A DNA stretch of 64,000 nt from Flavobacteriales bacterium (GCA_017303755.1 JAFLBS010000003.1:343808-407807), one strand, 5' to 3'. Positions 18,513 to 26,942 are shown, numbered from the stretch's first letter. Notes: a model not told the origin generated them from the letters alone. Made by a program: numbers and translations.

Positions 18513-19667
18513 ATGAACTATTTTTCTTCTGACTTTAAATTAGGAATTCTAGGTGGCGGTCAACTCGGCAAAATGTTGCTGACCGAAACTAGAAAATTCG
18601 ACATACACACTTTAGTGCTCGACCCAAGCGAAGAAGCACCATCTCGATTTGGCTGCAATGCGTTTTACCGCGGAACCTTATTGGATTACGACACTGTCTA
18701 TCAATTTGGTAAAATGGTGAATCTATTGACCATCGAAATTGAAAACGTAAATCTTGACGCCTTGGATGCTTTAGAAAAAGAAGGTCTACCGATTTTTCCA
18801 TCGCCCAAAACCTTACGATTGATTCAGAACAAAGGCCGACAAAAAGATTTTTATGTTGAAAATAACATTCCGACTTCACCACACCAACGATTTGTAGACT
18901 TAAATGCGTTAAGATCTGCTATCACATCGAGCGCAGTCGAGATGCCTTTTGTTTGGAAGTGCGCGCAGTTTGGTTACGATGGCAATGGAGTAAAAATAAT
19001 TCGTTCAGCCATTGATTTAGTTGGTTTGCCCGAAGTAGAATGCATCGCCGAGCAAATGGTTCCGTTTAAAAACGAATTGGCGGTAATTGTAGCGCGATCG
19101 GTTTCGGGTGAAGTTAAAACGTATCCGGTGGTGGAAATGGAATTCCATCCCGAAGCCAACCAAGTGGAATATGTGATTTGTCCTGCTCGAATTGATTCAA
19201 CAGTAGCGCAAAAAGCCACTGAAATAGCTTTGAAAGTTTCAGAAGCTTTCAACCATATTGGTTTATTAGCTGTTGAAATGTTCCAAACCGAAGACGATGA
19301 AATTCTAGTCAACGAAGTCGCTCCTCGCCCACACAATTCAGGTCATTACAGTATTGAAGCGAGTTATACTTCACAGTTTGAAAATCATTTACGTGCCATT
19401 TTAAATTTGCCTTTGGGTAACACGAATAGTAAAGTTGCCGGAATTATGGTCAATTTGGTCGGCGAAGAAGGCTTTTCCGGTCCAGTAATTTACGAAAACA
19501 TCGAAAAAATAATGGCCATTCAAGGTGTAACGCCGCATATTTACGGCAAACGCGAAACACGTCCGTTTCGAAAAATGGGACACGTAACGATAGTGAATGA
19601 AAATATGACTGAAGCTCGAAAAGTGGCGGAAAAAGTAAAGAATAGTATTAGAGTGATTTCAATTTGA
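18513..19667 (+). CDS. purK: 5-(carboxyamino)imidazole ribonucleotide synthase
   Basis: The protein is 384 residues from ATG 18513 (MNYFSSDFKLGILGGGQLGKM). The open frame from 18468 begins upstream of the predicted transcription start. It is an ATP-grasp enzyme with N-terminal GGGQLGKM, a central ATP-binding region (VWKCAQFGYDGNGVKI) and the C-terminal block NEVAPRPHNSGHYSIEA. It carboxylates AIR to N5-CAIR in purine biosynthesis. purE follows after 55 bp of AATTTG-rich spacer, so purK and purE act in sequence and are probably cotranscribed. Confidence 0.96.
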   Translation: MNYFSSDFKLGILGGGQLGKMLLTETRKFDIHTLVLDPSEEAPSRFGCNAFYRGTLLDYDTVYQFGKMVNLLTIEIENVNLDALDALEKEGLPIFPSPKTLRLIQNKGRQKDFYVENNIPTSPHQRFVDLNALRSAITSSAVEMPFVWKCAQFGYDGNGVKIIRSAIDLVGLPEVECIAEQMVPFKNELAVIVARSVSGEVKTYPVVEMEFHPEANQVEYVICPARIDSTVAQKATEIALKVSEAFNHIGLLAVEMFQTEDDEILVNEVAPRPHNSGHYSIEASYTSQFENHLRAILNLPLGNTNSKVAGIMVNLVGEEGFSGPVIYENIEKIMAIQGVTPHIYGKRETRPFRKMGHVTIVNENMTEARKVAEKVKNSIRVISI

Positions 19668-19722
19668 AAATTTGAAAATTTGTCAATTTGAAAATGATAT
19701 AAAAACATTACATACAAAAACA

Positions 19723-20208
19723 ATGAGTAAAGTAGCCATTATCATGGGCAGTATTTCGGACATGCCTGTTATGCAAGAAGCCATCGATATTTTAAAAGGA
19801 TTTGACATCGAAACCGAGGTTGACATCGTTTCAGCACACCGAACACCCGAAAAATTATTTGATTTTAGTACGAATGCTCACATGCGAGGCATTTCGGTTA
19901 TAATCGCTGGTGCTGGTGGCGCGGCGCATTTACCCGGAATGGTCGCTTCGATGTCGCCATTGCCCGTGATTGGCGTTCCTGTAAAATCAAGCAATTCGAT
20001 TGACGGTTGGGATTCGGTGTTGTCCATTTTACAAATGCCTGGTGGCGTTCCTGTTGCGACAGTTGCGTTAAACGGAGCCAAAAACGCCGGAATCTTAGCT
20101 GCACAAATCATCGGAAGCCACGACAAATGTGTTTTAGACAAAATCGTTTTGTATAAAGAAGGTCTGAAACAAGCCGTGATAAAAGCTTCAGACGAATTAA
20201 AAAAATAA
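19723..20208 (+). CDS. purE: N5-carboxyaminoimidazole ribonucleotide mutase
   Basis: The protein is 161 residues from ATG 19723 (MSKVAIIMGSISDMPVM). The start at 19672 would add a leader from AT-rich repeat sequence. Signature blocks are MGSxSDxPVM, SAHRTPE and AGAGGAAHLPGM. This is the class I PurE that converts N5-CAIR to CAIR, the step right after PurK. It is followed by a minus-strand structured element and then the M3 peptidase gene. Confidence 0.97.
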   Translation: MSKVAIIMGSISDMPVMQEAIDILKGFDIETEVDIVSAHRTPEKLFDFSTNAHMRGISVIIAGAGGAAHLPGMVASMSPLPVIGVPVKSSNSIDGWDSVLSILQMPGGVPVATVALNGAKNAGILAAQIIGSHDKCVLDKIVLYKEGLKQAVIKASDELKK

Positions 20209-20213
20209 TTTTT

Positions 20214-20323
20214 AGAAGCTATTCCTGCTGTACGCTGTATCTGTCATTGCGAGCAGAGCGAAGCAATCTTTAATAGGGTTATCGCGTAGCTCGCAATGAC
20301 AGGATGCCGCTTCCATCAGGGCT
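20214..20323 (-). ncRNA. Structured intergenic element, AGCCC type, with nested GTCATTGCGAGC palindrome
   Basis: On the minus strand it reads AGCCCTGATGGAAGCGGCATCCT, then a palindromic arm, then AGATACAGCG, ACAGCAGG and AATAGCTTCT, the clearest copy of the consensus in the window. The variable arm is the dispersed palindrome GTCATTGCGAGC / GCTCGCAATGAC (20243-20254 with 20289-20300). It is antisense to both purE and the peptidase gene. Its identity as RNA or mobile repeat is not established. Confidence 0.65.
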
Positions 20324-20371
20324 AGGGCAATCTATTAAAAAACAAAATATTATTTTTATCACAAACAGTAC

Positions 20372-20391
20372 GGACAAGTCGCGACTTGTCC
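20372..20391. repeat. Perfect 20-bp palindrome GGACAAGTCGCGACTTGTCC
   Basis: All 20 bases are self-complementary with no loop, 24 bp before the M3 peptidase start codon. As DNA it could be a dimer-binding site; as RNA it would form a very stable hairpin in the leader. Palindromes of this wording occur as dispersed repeats in other bacteria, so a repeat origin is likely. Confidence 0.85.
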
Positions 20392-20414
20392 CTTCACCCA
20401 TTTCAAAAGACAAC

Positions 20415-22442
20415 ATGAAAATTTTAACCCAAACATTCAAAACACCACATAATACTGCGCCTTTTTCGCAAATCAAAATAGACGATTACCAACCCGCTTT
20501 TGAGGCCAATTTAGCCAAAGCCAAAGCCGAAATTGATGCGATTACTACTAATTCTGAAGCACCTACATTTGAAAATACCATTGTTGCATTGGATTTCGCA
20601 GGACAAGAACTCGATCGATTGTCATCGATTTTCTTCAACTTAAACTCGGCTGAAACGTGCGACGAAATGCAAAAAATTGCACAAGAAGTATCACCTTTAT
20701 TGACTGCGTTCAGTAATGATATTGCTTTGAATGAAGATTTATTCAAACGAGTAAAAGCCGTTCACGATCAAAAAGCCAATCTGAGTTTGACTCCAGAACA
20801 AGCCACTTTACTCGATAAAAAATACAAAAGTTTTGCACGCAACGGCGCCTTACTTCCTGAAGATAAAAAAGCACGTTTACGTGAAATTGACACTGAATTG
20901 GCTAAGTTAAAATTGACTTTCGGTGAAAATGTGTTAGCCGAAACCAATAACTATCAATTACACATAACTAATGAAGCCGATTTGAAAGGTTTGCCCGATG
21001 GAACCAAAGAAATGGCGCGTTCCTTAGCGCAATCCAAAAACGTAGAAGGTTGGATTTTCACCTTAGATTTTCCAAGTTATTTACCGTTTGTAACCTATGT
21101 TGACAACCGCGAATTACGTAAAGAAATGGCCATTGCAGCTGGCAAAAAAGCGTTTCAAAATAACGAATACGATAATAAAGAAATTACACTCAAAATAGCA
21201 AAACTTAGATACGAAAGAGCAACATTATTAGGTTACGAAACGCATTCGCATTTTGTATTAGAAGAACGCATGGCACAACATCCGGATAAAGTAAAATCGT
21301 TTTTAAATGATTTGTTGGAAAAAGCCAAACCAGCCGCACAAAAAGAGTTTGCCGAATTGACTGCTTTTGCCAAAGAACTCGACGGCATTGAACAGTTGGA
21401 AAAATGGGATGGTTCGTATTATTCGGAGAAATTAAAACAAAAATTATACAGTTTGGACGACGAGTTGTTAAAACCGTATTTCAAACTCGAAAATGTATTA
21501 AACGGTGCGTTTACAGTAGCTGAAAAATTATTCGGAATCACTTTTAAAGAAGTCTTCAACATCGACAAATACCACGACGATGTGCAAACTTTTGAGGTAT
21601 TGGATTTTGAAGGAAAATTAGTTGCTGTTTTCTACTCTGATTTTTTTCCGAGAAAAGGAAAACGCAACGGCGCTTGGATGACTTCGTTCAAACCACAATA
21701 CATAAAAGATGGTATTAACGAACGTCCACATGTGTCGATTGTGTGTAATTTTACACCACCAACAACAACGAAACCATCGTTGTTGACTTTTAATGAAGTC
21801 ACTACTTTGTTCCACGAATTTGGTCACGCGCTACACGGAATGTTAGCCAACACCACCTATCCGAGTTTATCGGGAACTTCTGTTTTTTGGGATTTTGTGG
21901 AATTGCCAAGCCAAGTCATGGAAAATTGGTGTTACCAGCCCGAAGCTTTGGCGTTGTTTGCTCATCATTACGAAACGGGAGAAGTGATTCCGCAACACTA
22001 TGTAGAAAAAATCAAAGAAAGTGCAAGCTTTTTAGAAGGAATGGCCACTTTACGTCAGTTGAGTTTTGGTATTTTGGACATGGCGTACCACAGTAACAAT
22101 CCGAATGCGATTACCGACATCAAAGCGTTTGAAAAACAAGCGATGGAAATCGCTACTTTATATCCTGATGTAGAAGACAATTGCATGAGCGTGTCGTTTT
22201 CGCATATTTTTCAAGGTGGATATTCTTCAGGTTATTACAGCTACAAATGGGCCGAAGTATTGGATGCCGATGCCTTTGCGTATTTTGAAGAGCAAGGCAT
22301 TTTTAACAAAGAAGTGGCGACTAAATTCAAAGACAACGTGCTTTCCAAAGGCGGAACTGAGTTGCCAATGGAATTGTACAAACGTTTTAGAGGACAAGAA
22401 CCGAATGCAGATGCGTTGTTGAAAAGAGCGGGATTGATTTAG
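20415..22442 (+). CDS. M3 family metallopeptidase (peptidyl-dipeptidase Dcp-like)
   Basis: The protein is 675 residues from ATG 20415 (MKILTQTFKTPHNTAPF). The open frame back to 20304 runs through repeat DNA and is not plausible coding. The zinc motif H467-E-F-G-H471 lies in TTLFHEFGHALHGML, and the third ligand region ELPSQVMENW follows. Lack of a signal peptide points to a cytoplasmic enzyme that trims oligopeptides, as Dcp and oligopeptidase A do. It is followed by TTAGACTGC-word repeats and a terminator. Confidence 0.93.
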   Translation: MKILTQTFKTPHNTAPFSQIKIDDYQPAFEANLAKAKAEIDAITTNSEAPTFENTIVALDFAGQELDRLSSIFFNLNSAETCDEMQKIAQEVSPLLTAFSNDIALNEDLFKRVKAVHDQKANLSLTPEQATLLDKKYKSFARNGALLPEDKKARLREIDTELAKLKLTFGENVLAETNNYQLHITNEADLKGLPDGTKEMARSLAQSKNVEGWIFTLDFPSYLPFVTYVDNRELRKEMAIAAGKKAFQNNEYDNKEITLKIAKLRYERATLLGYETHSHFVLEERMAQHPDKVKSFLNDLLEKAKPAAQKEFAELTAFAKELDGIEQLEKWDGSYYSEKLKQKLYSLDDELLKPYFKLENVLNGAFTVAEKLFGITFKEVFNIDKYHDDVQTFEVLDFEGKLVAVFYSDFFPRKGKRNGAWMTSFKPQYIKDGINERPHVSIVCNFTPPTTTKPSLLTFNEVTTLFHEFGHALHGMLANTTYPSLSGTSVFWDFVELPSQVMENWCYQPEALALFAHHYETGEVIPQHYVEKIKESASFLEGMATLRQLSFGILDMAYHSNNPNAITDIKAFEKQAMEIATLYPDVEDNCMSVSFSHIFQGGYSSGYYSYKWAEVLDADAFAYFEEQGIFNKEVATKFKDNVLSKGGTELPMELYKRFRGQEPNADALLKRAGLI

Positions 22443-22530
22443 ACTGCTTAGACTGCTTAGACTGGGTTAGATTATTAGACTGCTTAGACTTCTTAGACTT
22501 TAAGATTGTAAGACAGTAAGATTTTTAGAC
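22443..22530. repeat. Low-complexity TTAGACTGC word repeat
   Basis: Directly after the peptidase stop the word TTAGACTGC or a close variant recurs six or more times with irregular spacing. It then degenerates into TAAGA/TAGAT words. It is part of the 415-bp gap up to the GbsR gene, which otherwise holds a terminator (22549), a structured element (22625) and the GbsR promoter/operator (22782). Confidence 0.7.
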
Positions 22531-22548
22531 TATTAGAATTTTAGATGG

Positions 22549-22574
22549 AAAACCGGAGTTTTGGCTTCGGTTTT
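22549..22574 (+). terminator. Terminator after the M3 peptidase gene
   Basis: Stem AAAACCGgAG / CTtCGGTTTT with one mismatch and a short loop, followed by a run of Ts to 22577. It faces the plus strand, downstream of the peptidase gene. Confidence 0.85.
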
Positions 22575-22624
22575 TTTATTTCAAAATTCCTTGTTCAAAA
22601 AAAGTTGAATATTGAATCTGGGTT

Positions 22625-22774
22625 CGCGTTAAGGATTGAAGCGGCATCCTTTTGTGACACGAGCAACGCGATTGGCGAAGCAAATGCAATGGAACAAAAG
22701 ATAGAGCGGAAAGCCTGACCCAATTGCCTCTACTATTTTGATAAAACTCCAGATTTTCTGCAATTGGGAACGCC
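22625..22774 (+). ncRNA. Structured intergenic element, GCGTT...AACGC type, copy 1
   Basis: Pairs that can be drawn directly are the outer stem GCGTT (22626-22630) with AACGC (22769-22773), AAGGAT with ATCCTT around GAAGCGG, and a perfect 9-bp stem CCCAATTGC (22719-22727) with GCAATTGGG (22760-22768). Shared words with the copy at 42757 include ATGCAATGGA and CAAAAGAT. It ends 8 bp before the GbsR operator. It could be a small RNA or structured leader-like repeat; a match to Rfam Flavo-1 is possible but untested. Confidence 0.65.
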
Positions 22775-22781
22775 AAAAAAA

Positions 22782-22809
22782 TAAACTTTCATTTTTTTTT
22801 GAAAGTTTA
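22782..22809. promoter_or_regulatory. Operator-like palindrome 1, upstream of the GbsR-type regulator
   Basis: A perfect 10-bp inverted repeat TAAACTTTCA / TGAAAGTTTA with an 8-bp T spacer overlaps the -33 TTG of the regulator's promoter. The same arms and the same 8-bp spacing recur at 23378-23403, after the regulator gene. This is the expected layout for an autoregulated repressor. Confidence 0.8.
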
Positions 22810-22829
22810 AAAACTTTTATTTACCTTTG
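22799..22829 (+). promoter_or_regulatory. Promoter of the GbsR-led operon (TTG-N20-TACCTTTG)
   Basis: TTG at 22799-22801 and TACCTTTG at 22822-22829, 20 bp apart, match the Bacteroidetes consensus. The -33 box is buried in the right arm of the palindrome at 22782-22809, so a protein bound there should block polymerase. Confidence 0.8.
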
Positions 22830-22857
22830 TTTCATCAAAAGCGAAAAGCGAGACAAA

Positions 22858-23364
22858 ATGGACTACAAAGAAGCTAAAAATAAATTCGTACAAACGTGGG
22901 GCGCACTCGGCAGTCAATGGGGAATTAACAAAACCATGGCGCAGATTCATGCGTTGTTGATGGTATCGCACGAGGCAGTTTCGATGGAAGACATTATGGA
23001 AGAATTGCAGATTTCGAGAGGAAATGCTTCGATGAATTTGCGCGCTTTGATGGATTGGGGAATTGTGTACAAAGAATACAAAGCAGGCGAACGACGTGAG
23101 TTTTTCACAGCCGAAAAAGACTTAGACGAATTGGCCGTGAAAATTTCGAGAGAACGCAGCAAACGCGAAATCAAACCTGCGTTGAAAGTGTTGAAAGAAG
23201 TATCATCTATCACTTCTGATAATACCGCCGAGGAAAAACATTTTGTGGAACAAACTACAAAATTGTACGATTTTGTATTGCAAGCCGATAATGTGTTGGA
23301 CAAAATCACCGAATACAAAGACAATTGGTTGGCACAATTGTTAGTCAAATTCATGAGAAAGTAA
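22858..23364 (+). CDS. GbsR/MarR-family transcriptional regulator
   Basis: The protein is 168 residues from ATG 22858 (MDYKEAKNKFVQTWGALGSQWG), set by the promoter just upstream. The GbsR-like winged helix includes GINKTMAQIHALLMVSHEAVSMEDIMEEL, the recognition helix region QISRGNASMNLRALMDWGIV, and the wing EYKAGERREFF. A C-terminal dimerisation helix follows. In other bacteria GbsR-type proteins repress osmoprotectant genes; this one has different neighbours. The identical palindromes before and after the gene suggest it controls itself and the downstream genes. Confidence 0.9.
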   Translation: MDYKEAKNKFVQTWGALGSQWGINKTMAQIHALLMVSHEAVSMEDIMEELQISRGNASMNLRALMDWGIVYKEYKAGERREFFTAEKDLDELAVKISRERSKREIKPALKVLKEVSSITSDNTAEEKHFVEQTTKLYDFVLQADNVLDKITEYKDNWLAQLLVKFMRK

Positions 23365-23377
23365 AAAAATTTAATTA

Positions 23378-23403
23378 AAACTTTCATTTTTTTCTGAAAG
23401 TTT
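23378..23403. promoter_or_regulatory. Operator-like palindrome 2, upstream of the membrane/DUF2071 genes
   Basis: AAACTTTCA-N8-TGAAAGTTT, identical in arms and spacing to the palindrome at 22782-22809. It lies 14 bp after the regulator stop and 16 bp before the next ATG. No clear TAnnTTTG box follows it, so it may block read-through or act on a diverged promoter. Confidence 0.78.
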
Positions 23404-23419
23404 AAAATTATCAATAATT

Positions 23420-23761
23420 ATGAGAGCATTTACCTTTTTTTTAAACGCTATATTAACATCAATTACACTAGTTATTTGTTTGGTAAACTTTATTCTTGGA
23501 GATGATACTGAACCCAATACGATTTTTTTTGTATTTCTAGCATTTTTTCAAGTTAGCCTTTCGATTGGATCTACAATTTACTTCTTAATCAATGATAGAA
23601 AATTATTTGCAATGTATCTTTTTTATTGGTTTTTAGTAGCTCTTTATTTTGAGTTCATATACGACTCTTATTTTTACTCTTGTATTTTTATTGCTCTGTT
23701 TCATATGTACATTACCTATTGTACTTTCTCAAATTCAAAATTTAATATCTTAAAAAAATGA
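23420..23761 (+). CDS. Small membrane protein of unknown function
   Basis: The 113-residue protein is almost wholly hydrophobic, with four likely membrane segments (about 5-27, 36-55, 64-82, 86-105). No family is recognised. It follows the operator-like palindrome, and its TGA overlaps the ATG of the DUF2071 gene (ATGA), so the two are translationally coupled. Confidence 0.8.
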   Translation: MRAFTFFLNAILTSITLVICLVNFILGDDTEPNTIFFVFLAFFQVSLSIGSTIYFLINDRKLFAMYLFYWFLVALYFEFIYDSYFYSCIFIALFHMYITYCTFSNSKFNILKK

Positions 23762-24468
23762 GTTTTCTTACCGCAGAATGGAACGATTTAGTGATGATTA
23801 ATTACGAAATTGATCCGAAAATTTTAGAAAAATACATTCCAAAAGGAACTGAAATCGATTTGTGGAACGGCAAATGCTACATCAGCTTGATTGGATTTAT
23901 GTTTGAAAATGTAAAAGTGTTGGGAATGAAAATTCCGTTTCATGTGAATTTTGAAGAAGTCAATTTGCGGTTTTACGTCAAGCGATATGAGAATGGCGAA
24001 TGGAAACGCGGCGTTGTGTTTATCAAAGAAATTGTTCCCAAACATGCTATTACATTCGTTGCAAACACACTCTACAACGAACATTATCAAACACTAAAAA
24101 TGCGCCATTCACGTGCCGAAAACGGCAACACCAAGCGTTTTGTATACGAATGGAAAAAAGACCAAAAATGGAATTCAATCACAATGACCACTCAAAAAAA
24201 AGCAATTCCGATTGAAGCTGAATCAGTGACTGAATTCATCACCGAACATTATTTTGGCTATACGAATTACAACCAAGAAAAATCAATTGAATACGCAGTT
24301 ACACATCCAAAATGGGAACAATTAGAGGTCATCGATTATAGTACTGATGTTGATTTTGAAAGTGTGTACGGTCAGGATTTCGCCTTTTTACAAAATGCAC
24401 AACCCACATCGGCTTTTTTAGCATTGGGTTCAAAAATAACTATTGAAGGTAAAAAAACAATACGATGA
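23758..24468 (+). CDS. DUF2071 (YqjF-like) protein
   Basis: The 236-residue soluble protein matches the DUF2071/YqjF pattern: LTAEWNDLVMINYEIDPKILEKYIPKGTEIDLW at the start, then SLIGFMFENVKVLG, NFEEVNLRFYV and a late FIT-EHYFGYT block. The family has an acetoacetate-decarboxylase-like barrel and no proven reaction in most bacteria. ATGA overlaps link it to both neighbours, so it is part of the GbsR operon. Confidence 0.88.
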   Translation: MSFLTAEWNDLVMINYEIDPKILEKYIPKGTEIDLWNGKCYISLIGFMFENVKVLGMKIPFHVNFEEVNLRFYVKRYENGEWKRGVVFIKEIVPKHAITFVANTLYNEHYQTLKMRHSRAENGNTKRFVYEWKKDQKWNSITMTTQKKAIPIEAESVTEFITEHYFGYTNYNQEKSIEYAVTHPKWEQLEVIDYSTDVDFESVYGQDFAFLQNAQPTSAFLALGSKITIEGKKTIR

Positions 24469-25286
24469 AAACTTTAGAAAATCAAACGCTGTTGTACGAC
24501 GAAGAATGTCCGATGTGTAACTTATACACTGCAGGTTTTATCAAAGCCGGAATGATGGATGAAAACGGTAGAAAACCTTTTGAAGCCATCACGGAAGACG
24601 AACAACAATTCATCGACATCAACCGAGCGAGCAACGAAATCGCTTTGGTGAATCATCAAGATAAAACGGTCATTTATGGTATTGATAGTTTGCTTACCAT
24701 CATCGGTCATTCTTTCCCTTGGATGAAAAAAGTGGGGACAACTCAACCGATTTATTTTCTACTGAAAAAACTCTACAAATTCATTTCTTACAACCGTAAA
24801 GTGATTATTCCGAGTCGCAAAAAAGAAAACAGTCAATTGCAATGTGTTCCCGATTTTAATTTCACTTATCGTTATTTATACCTTGTATTTGCTACAGTAA
24901 TTACTGTATTGACACTATATAAATGTGCTTCAATCTTGACACTTTTACCCAAAGCAAGCATGACGAGAGAAATTCTCTTAGCAACGGGACAAATTGTTTT
25001 TCAATTGGTGTTTTTAACCCGAAACGATTATAAAACCAACCTCAATTACATTGGAAATTTACTCACCGTTTCTTTGATGGGAGCATTAATTTTACTTCCA
25101 ATGATCATTGTAAACAAGTTCATCATTATCCCACAATGGATTATTTTAGGTTGGTTTGGAATGACGGTTGCACTCATGGTTTTGGAGCATTACCGAAGAG
25201 TGAAAATCTTACAATTACCTCATTATTTAACTGCCACTTGGATCGCCTATCGAGTACTTGCCTTCCTCATCATTCTAAATTTTTAA
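24465..25286 (+). CDS. DCC1-like thiol-disulfide oxidoreductase fused to membrane domain
   Basis: Of 273 residues, the N-terminal about 125 are a DCC (DUF393) thioredoxin-like domain with YDEECPMCNLY (C15, C18). The rest has about four membrane segments (from about residue 140 on). The DxxCxxC motif suggests redox chemistry, but the substrate is unknown. The ATG overlaps the preceding TGA, and the epimerase gene begins 2 bp after its stop. Fusion of DCC with a membrane domain is seen in other Bacteroidetes proteins. Confidence 0.85.
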   Translation: MKTLENQTLLYDEECPMCNLYTAGFIKAGMMDENGRKPFEAITEDEQQFIDINRASNEIALVNHQDKTVIYGIDSLLTIIGHSFPWMKKVGTTQPIYFLLKKLYKFISYNRKVIIPSRKKENSQLQCVPDFNFTYRYLYLVFATVITVLTLYKCASILTLLPKASMTREILLATGQIVFQLVFLTRNDYKTNLNYIGNLLTVSLMGALILLPMIIVNKFIIIPQWIILGWFGMTVALMVLEHYRRVKILQLPHYLTATWIAYRVLAFLIILNF

Positions 25287-25288
25287 TC

Positions 25289-26196
25289 ATGAAAAAAATA
25301 GTTATTGCTGCCGGAACCGGATTTTTAGGAAGTGTTTTAGTGAATTATTTTCAAGAAAAATGCGACGAAATTGTAATTCTGACGCGCGGAAAATCAAAAG
25401 TGGTTGGGAAAATAAAGTATGTGAATTGGAATGCCAAAAACTTTTCTGGTTGGGAAACCGAATTGGAACACGCCGATGTATTAATTAACCTTGCCGGAAA
25501 ATCAGTGGATTGCCGCTACAACGATGCTAATAAAGCCGAAATTTTAAATTCGAGAATTGACAGCACCAAAGTTTTAACTCAAGCGGTTTTACACTGCCAA
25601 CAACCGCCAAAGCATTGGTTGAATTCTTCTACCTCAACCATCTATCGTTTTTCTTTAGACAAACAAATGAATGAAACTACAGGCGAAATTGGAGATGATT
25701 TTTCTATGAACGTTGCCAAAGCCTGGGAGAAAACCTTTTTTGAAACGGAAACTCCACATACGATGAAAACTGCGTTGCGAACCTCAATTGTATTGGGTAA
25801 AAAAGGCGGCGCATTTGTTCCGATAAAGAACTTGCCAAATTGGGTTTTGGTGGCAAACAAGGAACAGGCAATCAGTTCATCAGTTGGATTCACGAAATGG
25901 ATTTTGCTCGTGCGTTGGAGTTCATCTTACAAAATAAAATGACTGGAGTTGTGAATATTGTATCTCCTACTCCAACATCAAATAGGGTATTCATGAACAC
26001 CTTGTGCAAAAGACTAAAAGTGCCTTTTGGATTTCCGATTTCAAAAATGATGTTAGAATTCGGAGCCAAAATCATCGGAACCGAAACTGAGCTGGTTTTG
26101 AAAAGCCGTAACGTAGTTCCGAAACGATTAGTCGAAAACGGCTTTGAGTTTCACTTTGGTGAATTGGACAACGCTTTTAAACATTTAACATCATGA
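25289..26196 (+). pseudogene. TIGR01777-family NAD-dependent epimerase, one-base frameshift
   Basis: The N-terminal part (25289 on, MKKIVIAAGTGFLGSVLVNYF) is a Rossmann SDR with NLAGKSVDCRYN and NSSTSTIYR. It is in frame up to KNL at 25826-25834. The rest of the family sequence (KLGFGGKQGTGNQFISWIHEMDF to the end) continues in another frame from 25834 to 26196. Restoring one base at TTGCC (to TTGGCC, about 25833-25835) would give a normal 302-residue protein. The clean single break inside an otherwise intact gene means either a recent null mutation or a sequencing error. The ATG of the next gene overlaps its stop. Confidence 0.88.
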
Positions 26197-26537
26197 ACCT
26201 CAACATCCTTGGCTACTCATTTTACCTCATCATCACAACTTTAATCATCGTCAAAGTGGGAAGAATCTGTTACCAAAACGGGAACATTTATGTAGCAGCA
26301 CTCATTCCCGATCACATGGATTTGTGCCACAGAACCAACCAAATTTTACTATTGGGTTATTATCTTTTAAACATTGGTTATTGTGCAATGACCTTAATCT
26401 CGTGGGAAACAATTAACTCATTCTCACAATTAATTGAAGTGATTGCTTTCAAATCGGCCACCATCATTGCCATCATTGCCGTAATGCATTACATCAATAT
26501 TTTCATTCTTACTAAATACATTCAAAAATTAATTTAA
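26193..26537 (+). CDS. Small membrane protein, paralog of its downstream neighbour
   Basis: The 114-residue protein has about three to four membrane segments and starts by ATGA overlap with the epimerase stop. It aligns by eye with the next protein (LGYSFYL vs IGYAIYL, TNQILLLGYYLLNIGY vs TNKLFETGFYLLNLGF). The tandem pair therefore looks like an old duplication. No named family is recognised. Confidence 0.78.
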   Translation: MNLNILGYSFYLIITTLIIVKVGRICYQNGNIYVAALIPDHMDLCHRTNQILLLGYYLLNIGYCAMTLISWETINSFSQLIEVIAFKSATIIAIIAVMHYINIFILTKYIQKLI

Positions 26538-26549
26538 ATACTCATTCTC

Positions 26550-26936
26550 ATGGAAACTACAAAAATTCTAATCGGTTACGCCATTTACTTACCTGTTGCT
26601 TTGTTTTTAACCTATTACGTTTCAAAAACACTTTTTAAAAACAGCAAAATATACATGATGGACATTTTTAAAGGAAGAGAAGAAATTGCAAACGCGACCA
26701 ATAAACTCTTTGAAACTGGATTTTATCTACTCAATTTAGGATTTGCCTTACTGATTTTAGAAATGAATTTATACGAAGACAGCTATCAATTACTGATTGA
26801 GAAACTCAGTTATAAAATTGGCGGATTTACTATTTATTTGGGAATTATGCTGTTTTTAAATCTGTTCTTTTTCTTCAGAGGAAAACGTAAAGCAAGAGAA
26901 AATCAGGTTGAAGAACGCATTGTTTTTAATGGATAA
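26550..26936 (+). CDS. Small membrane protein, paralog of its upstream neighbour
   Basis: The 128-residue protein has about three membrane segments and a charged C-terminal tail (RGKRKARENQVEERIV). It shares the GYxxYL start, the NxKIY segment and the TNKLFETGFYLLNLGF helix with the 114-residue protein before it. The genes are 12 bp apart. Function unknown; likely membrane partners in the GbsR operon. Confidence 0.78.
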   Translation: METTKILIGYAIYLPVALFLTYYVSKTLFKNSKIYMMDIFKGREEIANATNKLFETGFYLLNLGFALLILEMNLYEDSYQLLIEKLSYKIGGFTIYLGIMLFLNLFFFFRGKRKARENQVEERIVFNG

Positions 26937-26942
26937 ATAAAT

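Noticed and set aside
20304-20414. Longer N-terminus for the M3 peptidase
   Set aside because: It runs through a structured element end and a perfect palindrome, and has no family similarity.
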